From Paenibacillus thalictri (GTDB taxonomy: Bacteria; Bacillota; Bacilli; Paenibacillales; NBRC-103111), in NCBI RefSeq assembly GCF_004307995.1, contig NZ_SIRE01000002.1:124001-188000 (forward strand): a stretch of DNA of 64,000 nt, read 5' to 3'. Made by a program: the position numbers and the translations under genes. Under the pieces are notes generated by a model. It saw only the letters and a list, made by a program, of their open reading frames with translations, searched no databases and was not told where the DNA came from. Shown here piece by piece: positions 56,575 through 64,000 of the stretch (positions within the stretch are counted from its first letter, which is position 1; the number at the start of each line of letters is the position of its first letter).

Positions 56575-57264
56575 CTACATCAAACCTTGCTGCTTCAAAC
56601 TGACGAACTCCCCATCGCCGATAATGATGTGATCCAAAACCTCGATGCCGATGATTTCGCCGGATTCCATCAGGCGCTGCGTAATTTCGATATCTTCCGG
56701 GCTTGGACTCGGGTCTCCGCTTGGATGATTATGGGCGCAGACGATAGAAGCGCTGCTTCGTCCAATAGCAGCGCGAAATACTTCCCGGGGATGAACGATC
56801 GATGCGTTCAGCGAGCCGATCGACAATGTTTCCTGACCGATGACATGATTCTTAGTATTCAAAAAGAGGCAAACAAAATGCTCCTTCTGCAAATAACGCA
56901 TATCTTCCATCAATAAGTTTGCTACGTCCTGCGGATGGCGGACCGTAACTTTGTCGTCCATGGTACTTCGTGCCAGCCGGCGGCCAAGCTCGATACCCGC
57001 TTGAATCTGTATCGCTTTCGCTTGTCCGATCCCTTTGATCGCGGTCAACTGGTCCTCGCTCATCTGCACGAGGTAACGCAGGCCTCCGCATTCATGCAGC
57101 ACACGCTCCGCCAAATGGACGGCCGATTCGGAATAAGTACCGGTGCGCAGTAAAATAGCCAATAATTCAGCATTGCTTAACGCTTGTGCCCCATACTGCT
57201 GCATACGTTCTCTCGGTCGTTCCTCATGAGGGACATCGCGCAATGTCATTCGACGCGATTCCAT
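56575..57264 (-). CDS. radC: RadC-family JAMM protein
   Basis: The start at 57264 (MESRRMTLRDVPHEERPRER) has AGAGGGG, giving 229 residues; the longer frame to 57447 does not fit. An N-terminal helix-hairpin-helix-type region (TAIKGIGQAKAIQIQAG) precedes the JAMM metalloprotease-like motif VCAHNHPSGDPSPSPED. RadC has no proven DNA-repair role. First gene of the mre operon. Confidence 0.94.
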   Translation of the reverse strand: MESRRMTLRDVPHEERPRERMQQYGAQALSNAELLAILLRTGTYSESAVHLAERVLHECGGLRYLVQMSEDQLTAIKGIGQAKAIQIQAGIELGRRLARSTMDDKVTVRHPQDVANLLMEDMRYLQKEHFVCLFLNTKNHVIGQETLSIGSLNASIVHPREVFRAAIGRSSASIVCAHNHPSGDPSPSPEDIEITQRLMESGEIIGIEVLDHIIIGDGEFVSLKQQGLM

Positions 57265-57288
57265 CCATTCCCCTCTTTCGACAATCGG

Positions 57289-57312
57289 CTTGTTTTCAAT
57301 CAACATATTATA
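57289..57312 (-). promoter_or_regulatory. radC-mreB operon promoter
   Basis: A perfect TATAAT on the minus strand (57307-57312) lies 43 bases before the radC ATG. A -35 at the right distance (TGGAAT) is poor. Confidence 0.4.
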
Positions 57313-57406
57313 CCATTTAACATCCCTGTATTCCATTATTCGCCGCTTGAAAATAAAAGAAAAACTTCCATCGAAGTCCATCGCAGACAGACGCTTTATC
57401 GGTAAA

Positions 57407-57452
57407 CAAAAAAGACGGCGGGCCGGGTCCTTTGACCCCTGCCTCACCGCTT
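57407..57452 (-). terminator. mntH terminator
   Basis: GGGGTC/GACCC inside a longer GC-rich stem with a TTTTTT tail on the minus strand, after the mntH stop. Confidence 0.8.
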
Positions 57453-57481
57453 TGGAGAATGCGCATTTTGCACGTGTAATT

Positions 57482-58831
57482 TTATTGGAAAAACGTTTGA
57501 TACAACAAGTAAATATTTAATCCGGCAATAATGACCGCTACGACCCAAGCCAATATTTTCAACCAGGACTTGTTGGCGAATTCGCCCATTTTTTTCTTGT
57601 CGCTCGTAAACATAACAAGCGGAATTACCGCAAACGACAGCTGGAGCGATAATATAACCTGACTTAATATCAACAGTTGCGTCGTTCCGCTTTCTCCGGC
57701 TACGGCGGTGACAATAACCGCCGGGATGATCGCAATCAGCCTTGTGACTAGCCTTCTGATCCAGCCGGGCATGCGGATATTCAAGAAACCCTCCATCACG
57801 ATCTGGCCCGCCAGCGTTCCCGTCAAAGTCGAGTTCTGTCCCGATGCGAGCAGCGCTACCCCGAATAAAATGCTGCCGGCCGCAGTGCCGAGCAGCGGTG
57901 TAAGCATTTGATAGGCGTCGCTGATTTCAGCGACTTCGGTCATGCCGGCCCGATGAAACGTAGCGGCGGATAAGATCAGGATCGCGGCATTGATAAACAA
58001 TGCGAAGAAAAGAGCAATGGACGAATCCCATGTGGCAAATCGGATCGCTTGGCGTTTTCCCAAGGCAGTCTGGTCGAATTGCCGGGTCTGAACGATCGAC
58101 GAATGCAGGTACAAGTTATGAGGCATTACCGTCGCCCCTAAAATGCCGATCGCAATATACAGCATATACGGATTCGTCACGATTTCCGTGCTCGGTACAA
58201 AACCTTTGGCAATTCCGAGCACATCCGGTTTGGATAAAATCATCTCGGCTATAAAACAGCCGCCAATGGTCATAATAAGCACAATGACAAGCGATTCGAT
58301 ATACCGGAAACCTTTGTTCTGCAGCAGCAAGATCAGCAGCACGTCAAATGCGGTAATAATGACGCCGTAGATCAGCGGTATTCCGAAAAGCAGCTTAAGC
58401 GCGATAGCCGAACCGATCACTTCGGCCAAATCGCAGGCCGCAATGGCCAATTCGCATAAAATCCAAAGCCCGATCGCTACCGGTTTGCTGAAATGATCCC
58501 GGCACGCCTGCGCAAGATCTTTCCCTGTGACGATTCCCAGTTTGCCGGAAAGCGCCTGAAGCAGCATAGCCATCAGATTGGATATTAAAATCACCGATAA
58601 GAGCGTATAACCGAACATCGAACCGCCGGCAATATCCGTCGCCCAGTTTCCCGGGTCCATATATCCTACGGCAACCAGATAACCGGGTCCGACAAACGCC
58701 AGAAATTTTCTGAACCATGAGCCTTTTTTCGGTACCTTCATGGAACGGTACGCCTCCGGCAGGCTCGGCTGAGTTACATTGATCTTCCACCCTTTGTTGG
58801 CGGCAGGTGCTGTTTGAACATCCTCACTCAT
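57482..58831 (-). CDS. mntH: Nramp-family divalent metal transporter MntH
   Basis: MntH imports Mn2+ with protons. The start at 58831 (MSEDVQ) has GAGGTG seven bases upstream; an earlier ATG at 58837 is too close. The 449-residue protein has about eleven membrane segments, with the metal-binding DPGNWATD in TM1 (residues 59-66) and [10 protein letters not shown] in TM6, both classic Nramp motifs. A possible MntR site lies upstream. Confidence 0.95.
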   Translation of the reverse strand: MSEDVQTAPAANKGWKINVTQPSLPEAYRSMKVPKKGSWFRKFLAFVGPGYLVAVGYMDPGNWATDIAGGSMFGYTLLSVILISNLMAMLLQALSGKLGIVTGKDLAQACRDHFSKPVAIGLWILCELAIAACDLAEVIGSAIALKLLFGIPLIYGVIITAFDVLLILLLQNKGFRYIESLVIVLIMTIGGCFIAEMILSKPDVLGIAKGFVPSTEIVTNPYMLYIAIGILGATVMPHNLYLHSSIVQTRQFDQTALGKRQAIRFATWDSSIALFFALFINAAILILSAATFHRAGMTEVAEISDAYQMLTPLLGTAAGSILFGVALLASGQNSTLTGTLAGQIVMEGFLNIRMPGWIRRLVTRLIAIIPAVIVTAVAGESGTTQLLILSQVILSLQLSFAVIPLVMFTSDKKKMGEFANKSWLKILAWVVAVIIAGLNIYLLYQTFFQ

Positions 58832-58893
58832 TATCATTCACCTCATCTATTTCATTTTCCGTGGGCCACCATTTATGAGTCAAGCTAACACTT

Positions 58894-58907
58894 TTGACCA
58901 AAGGCAA
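58894..58907 (-). promoter_or_regulatory. Possible MntR-type operator upstream of mntH
   Basis: TTGACCAAAGGCAA on the plus strand is TTGCCTTTGGTCAA on the minus strand, an imperfect inverted repeat whose left part matches the TTTGCCTT half of the MntR consensus. It lies 63 bases upstream of the start. The right half is a weak match. Confidence 0.35.
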
Positions 58908-59198
58908 CTTTTTGCTGAAAAAAAATGGCATTGCCAAATTATGTTTAAAGTATATGCCTGTAAATTTGATTTGTTGCATGACTAAATTGTACTGCGTAAA
59001 ATTTGTTTGTCAAGGGCAAAAAATTGCGGATAAAATGTCATGCCTTCCAAAGCTGCCCAGCTTGCGTTTACAAGTCCGCAATCGCTCGGAAGGAGGGCGG
59101 ATTACCCAGCTTGAGCACTTATTTGGATTAAAGCGGCACCTTCAGGAAGTAGATTTAGTATCTCCGTTTCAGCGTTCGAATATGACATCTTTTACGCT
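58908..59198. other. Intergenic stretch between mntH and the SLH gene
   Basis: An A/T-rich upstream region of mntH followed by about 200 bases with no gene. A frame reading 126 codons on the plus strand runs through it but has a mixed composition and no family match. Nothing else recognised. Confidence 0.5.
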
Positions 59199-59239
59199 AA
59201 AAAGCGGAGCCTCCCGTTACGAGACGCACTCCGCTTTTA
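59199..59239 (-). terminator. Terminator of the SLH-domain gene
   Basis: AAAAGCGGAG and CTCCGCTTTT arms around a loop of about 19 bases with T runs, after the 59271 stop on the minus strand. Confidence 0.8.
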
Positions 59240-59270
59240 TCGCAAGTATGATGAAACTGCCCTTCATAAA

Positions 59271-62207
59271 TTAAATCAATTCAGCCTGCTTAAGCAAGCG
59301 CTGGATCATGACGGCTGTCTCCGCTCTTGTCATGTAATCCTTCGGCGCCAGCTGCGTGCCGCTTCTTCCCGACACGATACCCGAGCCGATGCTGGCGGCA
59401 ATGCTGCTTTGCGCCCAACTTGACGCTTGTGCCGCATCGCTAAATGGACGAATGATGTCGCCCGTTGATGGAACGGAAAGCTTATCTTTCAGTTTGGTCC
59501 ATTTCATCGCGCCGGCAATGATCGCCATGGCCTCTTCACGGGTGATTTTCTCATTTGGCCGGAAGGTTCCGTCTTCAAAGCCGCCGATCAAATGATACGC
59601 ATAAGCTGTGTTAATCACGTCGCTGAACCAATCCGATGCTTTTACATCCGAGAAAGGGGAAGTGCCTTGCTCCAATTTGAGCCCTAATCCGCGAACGATA
59701 ATGGCTGCAAACTCAGCGCGGCTGATCTCTTTGTCGGGAGTAAACATCGTCCCTCCCGTACCGTCGATAACCATCCGCGAGCCCATATCGTTGATGGCTT
59801 CTTTAGCCCAATGGTTGGCTGTATCGCTAAATGCAAGCGGATGCTTGATAAGCGAATAAGTGCTGTTCGTCAGACTGTTTATCACCGCGAAATGCTTGCC
59901 GTCGATGGTCAGCACTTTTGTCGGCACATGGCGTACCTTACCGTCCGGTTCAACAACAACACCTGTCGTCACGCTTCCCGGATCTGCGCCGTCCGGAATC
60001 GCAATCGCGCGTTCCACATAAGCATTAAACTTCGATACTTCAATCGTTACCCCGCCGTATATAGCTCTTACCGTAAAATTAACCGGTGGAGCAACCAGCG
60101 TAAAGGTTCCTTTCTCTGCCGCATCCCCCACCGCTTTCAAGGCATCGGCTGCCGGGACGGCAATTTCGATTTGCACTTTAATATCTTGCAAGGCGACCGA
60201 CTTACCGACCTGATCCGAAATGGAGTCGATATCGAATTGCTGGGCGGGCAGCGAATACGTCGCTTGATCCGTTTTGATTTGCAAAACCGCCTGCTTGTTT
60301 TCCATGTTTTTAACCATCTGTCCGTTTATTTCGCCAATAAACACGTCTGACTTCATTTCCAGCGACGATATGGTAACTACCGTATGCGGCCCTTCCGCCG
60401 CGAGCTTGTCATCCAGCTTTTTCTGGTCGATAACGATCGTTTTAACCGTTTGGTTATTACGATTGGATATCGTTGCCGTCCCCGCATTCTCCGCTTTGCC
60501 GTTGACGAGTACATTCACACCTGTGTTTGCCGGTTCCGATGCTGCAGAAGGCGCCGAACCTCCGCTGCTGGAGCTGGAGTAAAAAAACGGAACCACAGCA
60601 GCCGAGTCGGCTGAGGACAAGCCGTCACCTATCGCATTAACGGCTCTCACCGTAAAGGTATAGCTTTTTCCGTTGGTCAACCCTGTGACCGTTATCGGAC
60701 TTACTGTTCCGCTGACTGTAATGTTGTCTGCCGAAGCCGATACCACATACCCCGTAATGGCGCTTCCGCCACTGTCGGCCGGGGCCGTAAAGGAAATCGT
60801 CGCTTGCCCATTTCCGGCGACTGCCGCAACATCTGTTGGCGTTGCCGGTACGGTGGCGGGGACTGCGCTTGCCGGAGCTGATTCTGCGCTTAAGCCCATC
60901 GAGTTGCCTGCTTTTACTGTAAAATAATACATCGTCCCGTTGGTCAGGCCGGAAACATCATAAGTAGTATACGTCACGGTTGCGACAGACGTATTGCCAT
61001 ATTGACCTTGAGTGGTCCCCATATAAATTTGGTAATAGGTGGCTTCCGTTACGGAGCTCCAGTTTAATGTCACTTGACGGTTTCCGCCGGCGGCGGCAAG
61101 ATTCTGCGGTACATCCGGCGGGACAAGCAATATTACCGTTTGTGTGACGGTAAACGTCACATCCGTCATGTCGTCGGCCGATACGGTGACGGTTGCCGTA
61201 TAAGTGCCGGGCGCAAGCCCGTCTTTGGCTTTGACCGTAAAACTGGCAGCCGGATCGCCTCTGTTTATCGTTGTTGTCAGCGGCTGGGTGAGCTCAAAAT
61301 CCGTTCCGGTGATCGATGCGGCCACATTCGTCAGATTGCCTGTGCCGGTATTAGCGACGCTGATTGACTTTAATTCCTGATCCCCCGAGGCGTATCCTGC
61401 CGTCAGCGGCAATGCCGTCTGATTGGGTATAGCTGCAATCGTGTATGAACCTTCAACGACACGAAATTCATCCAACATGCCGTTGTAATAAAACCAGTTG
61501 TTGTTAGAGCTGGGGTACCCGCTATTATCGGCGACGCCCAACTGATTGTACTCCATGTTGAGATGATCGACCTCAGACCGTTTTTCTCCGATTAACCGAC
61601 CGTCGATATAAAGCCGTATGGAATTAGCGCCTACTGACAATGCGGCTTTATGCCACGCTCCATCGTTTACGGCACCGGCGGTTGAGATCTTCTGTGCGCT
61701 TGTCCCATTCCAGAAGTTGGCATACATTTTCCCGTCCGTACCGACATAAAGGATCGGGATCCAATTGCTTATACTTGCAACTGTAGTTAATGCCGGCTGA
61801 TTCTGATATCCGAGGATCGCTCCGCTCGAAGTCGTTTTAAACATCAAGGAAATTGTAAAATCAGTATGATTCGCGAGCAAATGCCGCGGCAGTTCAATGT
61901 ATCCCGTGGCGCCGTCAAAAACAACCCCTTTCCCGGCGTAGCCGTCCTGATAAGTAACCGTGCCGTGAAGGGTCCCGTGGTTCCCTTTTCCGCTGCTGTC
62001 ATTGACATTATTCTCAAACGAATACTCCGCCAAAGCGTGATTGACGGGATCTGCATGCACACTCCCTGCCACAAAACAAAGCTGTGCCATAAACAAGCCG
62101 ATAATTAGCGATATGACGATTCCTAAAAATTTCCCGGACATGCCGATTTTTCTGAAACGCTTCCTTTCCGTTGCCCCCTTGATCCTACTCGCTGCTTGGT
62201 CTGCCAT
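59271..62207 (-). CDS. Secreted SLH-domain protein with LamG and fibronectin-III domains
   Basis: The 978-residue protein has a signal peptide (cleavage after HAD near residue 53). A LamG/concanavalin-like domain follows at about 55-255 (ALAEYSFENNVNDSSGKGNH), then a choice-of-anchor/Ig-like region (about 260-355), two fibronectin type III domains (about 365-455 and 455-545), a mixed region, and three C-terminal SLH domains (about 795-978) beginning FSDTANHWAKEAI, FSDVKASDWFSDVI and FSDAAQASSWAQSS. SLH domains bind pyruvylated wall polymer and anchor surface proteins. LamG/FnIII suggest a carbohydrate or matrix contact; no catalytic domain is visible. The ATG at 62207 has AAGGAG. Confidence 0.88.
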   Translation of the reverse strand: MADQAASRIKGATERKRFRKIGMSGKFLGIVISLIIGLFMAQLCFVAGSVHADPVNHALAEYSFENNVNDSSGKGNHGTLHGTVTYQDGYAGKGVVFDGATGYIELPRHLLANHTDFTISLMFKTTSSGAILGYQNQPALTTVASISNWIPILYVGTDGKMYANFWNGTSAQKISTAGAVNDGAWHKAALSVGANSIRLYIDGRLIGEKRSEVDHLNMEYNQLGVADNSGYPSSNNNWFYYNGMLDEFRVVEGSYTIAAIPNQTALPLTAGYASGDQELKSISVANTGTGNLTNVAASITGTDFELTQPLTTTINRGDPAASFTVKAKDGLAPGTYTATVTVSADDMTDVTFTVTQTVILLVPPDVPQNLAAAGGNRQVTLNWSSVTEATYYQIYMGTTQGQYGNTSVATVTYTTYDVSGLTNGTMYYFTVKAGNSMGLSAESAPASAVPATVPATPTDVAAVAGNGQATISFTAPADSGGSAITGYVVSASADNITVSGTVSPITVTGLTNGKSYTFTVRAVNAIGDGLSSADSAAVVPFFYSSSSSGGSAPSAASEPANTGVNVLVNGKAENAGTATISNRNNQTVKTIVIDQKKLDDKLAAEGPHTVVTISSLEMKSDVFIGEINGQMVKNMENKQAVLQIKTDQATYSLPAQQFDIDSISDQVGKSVALQDIKVQIEIAVPAADALKAVGDAAEKGTFTLVAPPVNFTVRAIYGGVTIEVSKFNAYVERAIAIPDGADPGSVTTGVVVEPDGKVRHVPTKVLTIDGKHFAVINSLTNSTYSLIKHPLAFSDTANHWAKEAINDMGSRMVIDGTGGTMFTPDKEISRAEFAAIIVRGLGLKLEQGTSPFSDVKASDWFSDVINTAYAYHLIGGFEDGTFRPNEKITREEAMAIIAGAMKWTKLKDKLSVPSTGDIIRPFSDAAQASSWAQSSIAASIGSGIVSGRSGTQLAPKDYMTRAETAVMIQRLLKQAELI

Positions 62208-62292
62208 CCCGCTTTCTCCTTTTCCCTAAATTCTCGTAATCAGTCACGTAGATTATAGCGGCAGGTCATCAACAACTCATGAAAAAACGATG

Positions 62293-62330
62293 CAAAAAAA
62301 GCCCGCAACCCCTTTCTTCATGCGGGTTCC
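62293..62330 (-). terminator. Terminator after the BTAD response regulator
   Basis: ACCCGCA and TGCGGGC arms with a TTTTTTT tail on the minus strand, between the regulator gene and the SLH gene. Confidence 0.8.
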
Positions 62331-62359
62331 AGACTTTTTTCGACAAGGGAAAACGGCGT

Positions 62360-63466
62360 TTATTTCAGATCACGAACGTATTGCTCCAAGTCGTTTTCCG
62401 GCTTCATGTTATATTCTCTGGCCAGTCTTCGTTTATAGTCGTCATAAAGCTTCCGGGCCGATATGCGGTCATTTGTCCGAATGTACAGTTGAATCAAAGA
62501 TGTAACTAAACCGGGGTGAAAAAAGTCTCTCCTCAGTCCCGCTTTCAGCGCTTCGACCGCTTTTCCTTCTCTGCCGGTCTCCGTATAATAGCTGGCCAGG
62601 CGTATCGTTTGCTGCAAATACATTTCTTCTAACCGCGCTCTTTTGGCTTCAGCCCAGTCGTAATAATTTGACTCCAAATATCCGGCACTGCACTGTTCGA
62701 TGAGCGATTCCATTTCATACACCTGATCTTCGCTGACGGGATCCGGAAAGGAGGCGCATTTCTCCAATTGCTGAACATCGGAGCCAATGTGCCTCATCTC
62801 TAATTTGAACATATTATTTTCACAAATGACCAGCTCAGGCCACCCCAGATCCGCCAGCGTTTTTCTCATGTTGTACAAGCAGGTGCTGAAGTTGGCTAAC
62901 GCCCGTTGCCCCTTGTACTTGCTCCAAATGTCTTCAAGGATGTTTTCCCTACCGGTCCATTTTCCGTTTTGATCCAACAAATAGGCGAATAATTCCTCCG
63001 ATTTGTTTGTTCTCCATTTGACAGCAGCGCCATCCGCCTGCTCTACTCTTAATTTGCCGAAGCAGCTCACCTTTAGCGGCGCCTTATGGTTTGCCGAATC
63101 TTCGTTGTCTACGGGCGATATTCTGTCCAATGTTTTTCTTAATCGTTCCTTGGTCACCGGTTTGAGCAAATAATCCAGAGCATTTACTTCAAACGCTTCG
63201 ATTGCATACTCATTGTAGGCTGTCACAAAAACAATCTTTGTTTGACGGGAGATGCCCAGAATCCGTTCAGCCATCATCATGCCGTTTATTTCCGGCATCT
63301 CGATATCCAGAAAAGCGAGGTCAAATGCAGACTCCATCATCCTATCCAAAGCGTCCCGCGGATTCGTGAACCCTTCAACCAAGCCCACGGACCCGCTATC
63401 CTCCAATAGATCGGATAGTTTGCCCACCGCAGCCGTTTCGTCATCAACCACGATTGCGCGAATCAT
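62360..63466 (-). CDS. Response regulator with receiver and BTAD (SARP-like) output
   Basis: The 368-residue protein has a receiver domain (residues 1-120) with acidic residues VDDE, the phospho-acceptor Asp54 in AFLDIEMPEING and Lys about 102 in YLLKPVTKERL. An OmpR/SARP-type winged helix follows (about 128-235, FGKLRVEQADGAAVKWRTNK, ALANFSTCLYNMRKTL), and a C-terminal BTAD helical domain (about 240-365, SAGYLESNYYDWAEAKRARL). Such composite regulators are known in Paenibacillus and actinomycetes but their targets are mostly unknown. Its start overlaps the sensor-kinase stop (ATGA). Confidence 0.85.
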   Translation of the reverse strand: MIRAIVVDDETAAVGKLSDLLEDSGSVGLVEGFTNPRDALDRMMESAFDLAFLDIEMPEINGMMMAERILGISRQTKIVFVTAYNEYAIEAFEVNALDYLLKPVTKERLRKTLDRISPVDNEDSANHKAPLKVSCFGKLRVEQADGAAVKWRTNKSEELFAYLLDQNGKWTGRENILEDIWSKYKGQRALANFSTCLYNMRKTLADLGWPELVICENNMFKLEMRHIGSDVQQLEKCASFPDPVSEDQVYEMESLIEQCSAGYLESNYYDWAEAKRARLEEMYLQQTIRLASYYTETGREGKAVEALKAGLRRDFFHPGLVTSLIQLYIRTNDRISARKLYDDYKRRLAREYNMKPENDLEQYVRDLK

Positions 63467-64000
63467 GACCCGCCCCCTTCACTTGCAGGTATACGGAAGC
63501 GGACTTCCGTTCCGTGTCCTTCCTTACTCGATATGCCGATCCCTATTCCGTACAAATTTTGCAGCCGCAGATGAATGTTCCGCAGCCCCACCCTGCCTTG
63601 TTCGCCCTTGTCCGAAAGCAGTCCGCCCAGCTTGTCGGCGGCGATCCCGATCCCGGTATCCGCTACGCTAAATTCAATTTCCTGCCCCGTTCGTTTCACG
63701 CTAATTTGAACAAGCCCTCCCGCTGCTTTTTTCATCGTCCCATGATGAATTGCATTTTCCACTAACGGCTGAAGAATCAGCGGAGGAATTTTAACGGCAG
63801 CAACCTCCTCGTCCACATCAAATATCGTCTGCAGCCGCCCGCCAAATCTCATCTTTTCGATCTCGATGTAAGTATTTATAAATTCCAGTTCCCTTGCCAA
63901 TGAAATCTGGGTTTCCAGGTTTTTAAAATCAAAGCTGCTTCGCAAATAGTCGGAGAAATGATCCAAGAGCTGCGCGGCCTTGGCCCCGTCCCTTGTGCAA
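63463..64000 (-). CDS. Sensor histidine kinase, LytS/YesM type, N-terminus outside window
   Basis: The C-terminal 179 residues of a sensor kinase are present. Visible are the linker LLDHFSDYLRSSFDF after the phospho-His (which lies outside), the N-box PLILQPLVENAIHHGTMKK (Asn in VENA), the G1 box ADTGIGIAADKLGG, and GLRNIHLRLQNLYG. This is the His_kinase plus HATPase_c arrangement of LytS/YesM kinases. It is transcribed with the downstream regulator. Confidence 0.9.
   Translation of the reverse strand, partial: CTRDGAKAAQLLDHFSDYLRSSFDFKNLETQISLARELEFINTYIEIEKMRFGGRLQTIFDVDEEVAAVKIPPLILQPLVENAIHHGTMKKAAGGLVQISVKRTGQEIEFSVADTGIGIAADKLGGLLSDKGEQGRVGLRNIHLRLQNLYGIGIGISSKEGHGTEVRFRIPASEGGGS

Noticed and set aside
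58894..59274. 126-residue plus-strand ORF beside mntH
   Set aside because: It begins in the mntH control region, has a mixed cysteine-rich composition and no ribosome site or family match.
62252..62257. TATAAT before the SLH-domain gene
   Set aside because: A good -10 hexamer but no acceptable -35 at 16-18 bases.

Overview
The window comes from a spore-forming, low-to-middle GC member of the Firmicutes, most likely Paenibacillus or a close relative. Evidence: sporulation genes (spo0B, spoIVFA/B, spoVB, bofC, safA), a T-box leader in front of hisS, L27 with its processing protease Prp, secD and secF as separate genes, an S-layer (SLH) protein, and gene order that follows the Bacillus subtilis yrrD-cymR-aspS-hisS-relA-apt-recJ-secDF-ruvAB and pheA-obg-spo0B-rplU-spoIVF-minCD-mreBCD-radC blocks. 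Nearly all genes are on the minus strand, so the biological order runs from high to low coordinates. The window opens inside a zinc-ribbon gene (position 1) and closes inside a sensor-kinase gene (position 64000).

Region by region. 1-3.9 kb: tRNA thiolation and cysteine metabolism (cymR, iscS, divergent mnmA), then yrrD, whose leader carries a three-copy hairpin repeat. 3.9-5.2 kb: a CNNM/CorC-type membrane protein. 5.2-6.2 kb: about 1 kb without a convincing gene, containing a 185-bp element with inverted ends. 6.2-11.9 kb: rarA, tcdA, and T-box-controlled hisS-aspS. 11.9-20.2 kb: a membrane-anchored FAD oxidoreductase, small ORFs behind dtd, relA, apt and recJ. 20.2-27.4 kb: a CDF metal transporter, secF, secD, comN, spoVB, a DUF421 protein, a TIGR04086 membrane protein and yajC. 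27.4-35.2 kb: tgt, queA, a SpoIID/LytB protein, ruvB, ruvA, ruvC, bofC and a tiny zinc-ribbon protein. 35.2-39.4 kb: safA, ahpF, ahpC. 39.5-43.3 kb: the pheB-hom-thrB-pheA operon. 43.4-44.5 kb: a Nudix hydrolase and dps. 44.6-51.2 kb: obg, spo0B, rpmA, prp, rplU, rng, spoIVFB, spoIVFA. 51.3-57.3 kb: rodA, minD, minC, mreD, mreC, mreB, radC. 57.4-58.9 kb: mntH. 59.2-64 kb: a large SLH/LamG/fibronectin-III surface protein and a two-component pair whose regulator has a BTAD (SARP-like) output.

How the genes fit together: most of the window is conserved housekeeping (translation, DNA repair, stringent response, protein export, cell shape and division, sporulation). Two oxidative-stress genes, ahpC and dps, both carry PerR-type operators, one of them a perfect 7-1-7 palindrome. 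No rRNA, tRNA, CRISPR array, prophage or intact transposase was seen. The least explained material is the hairpin repeat before yrrD, the inverted-end element near 5.9 kb, the small ORFs behind dtd, the 93-nt foldback between pheA and ahpC, the palindrome over the relA promoter, and the BTAD response regulator.
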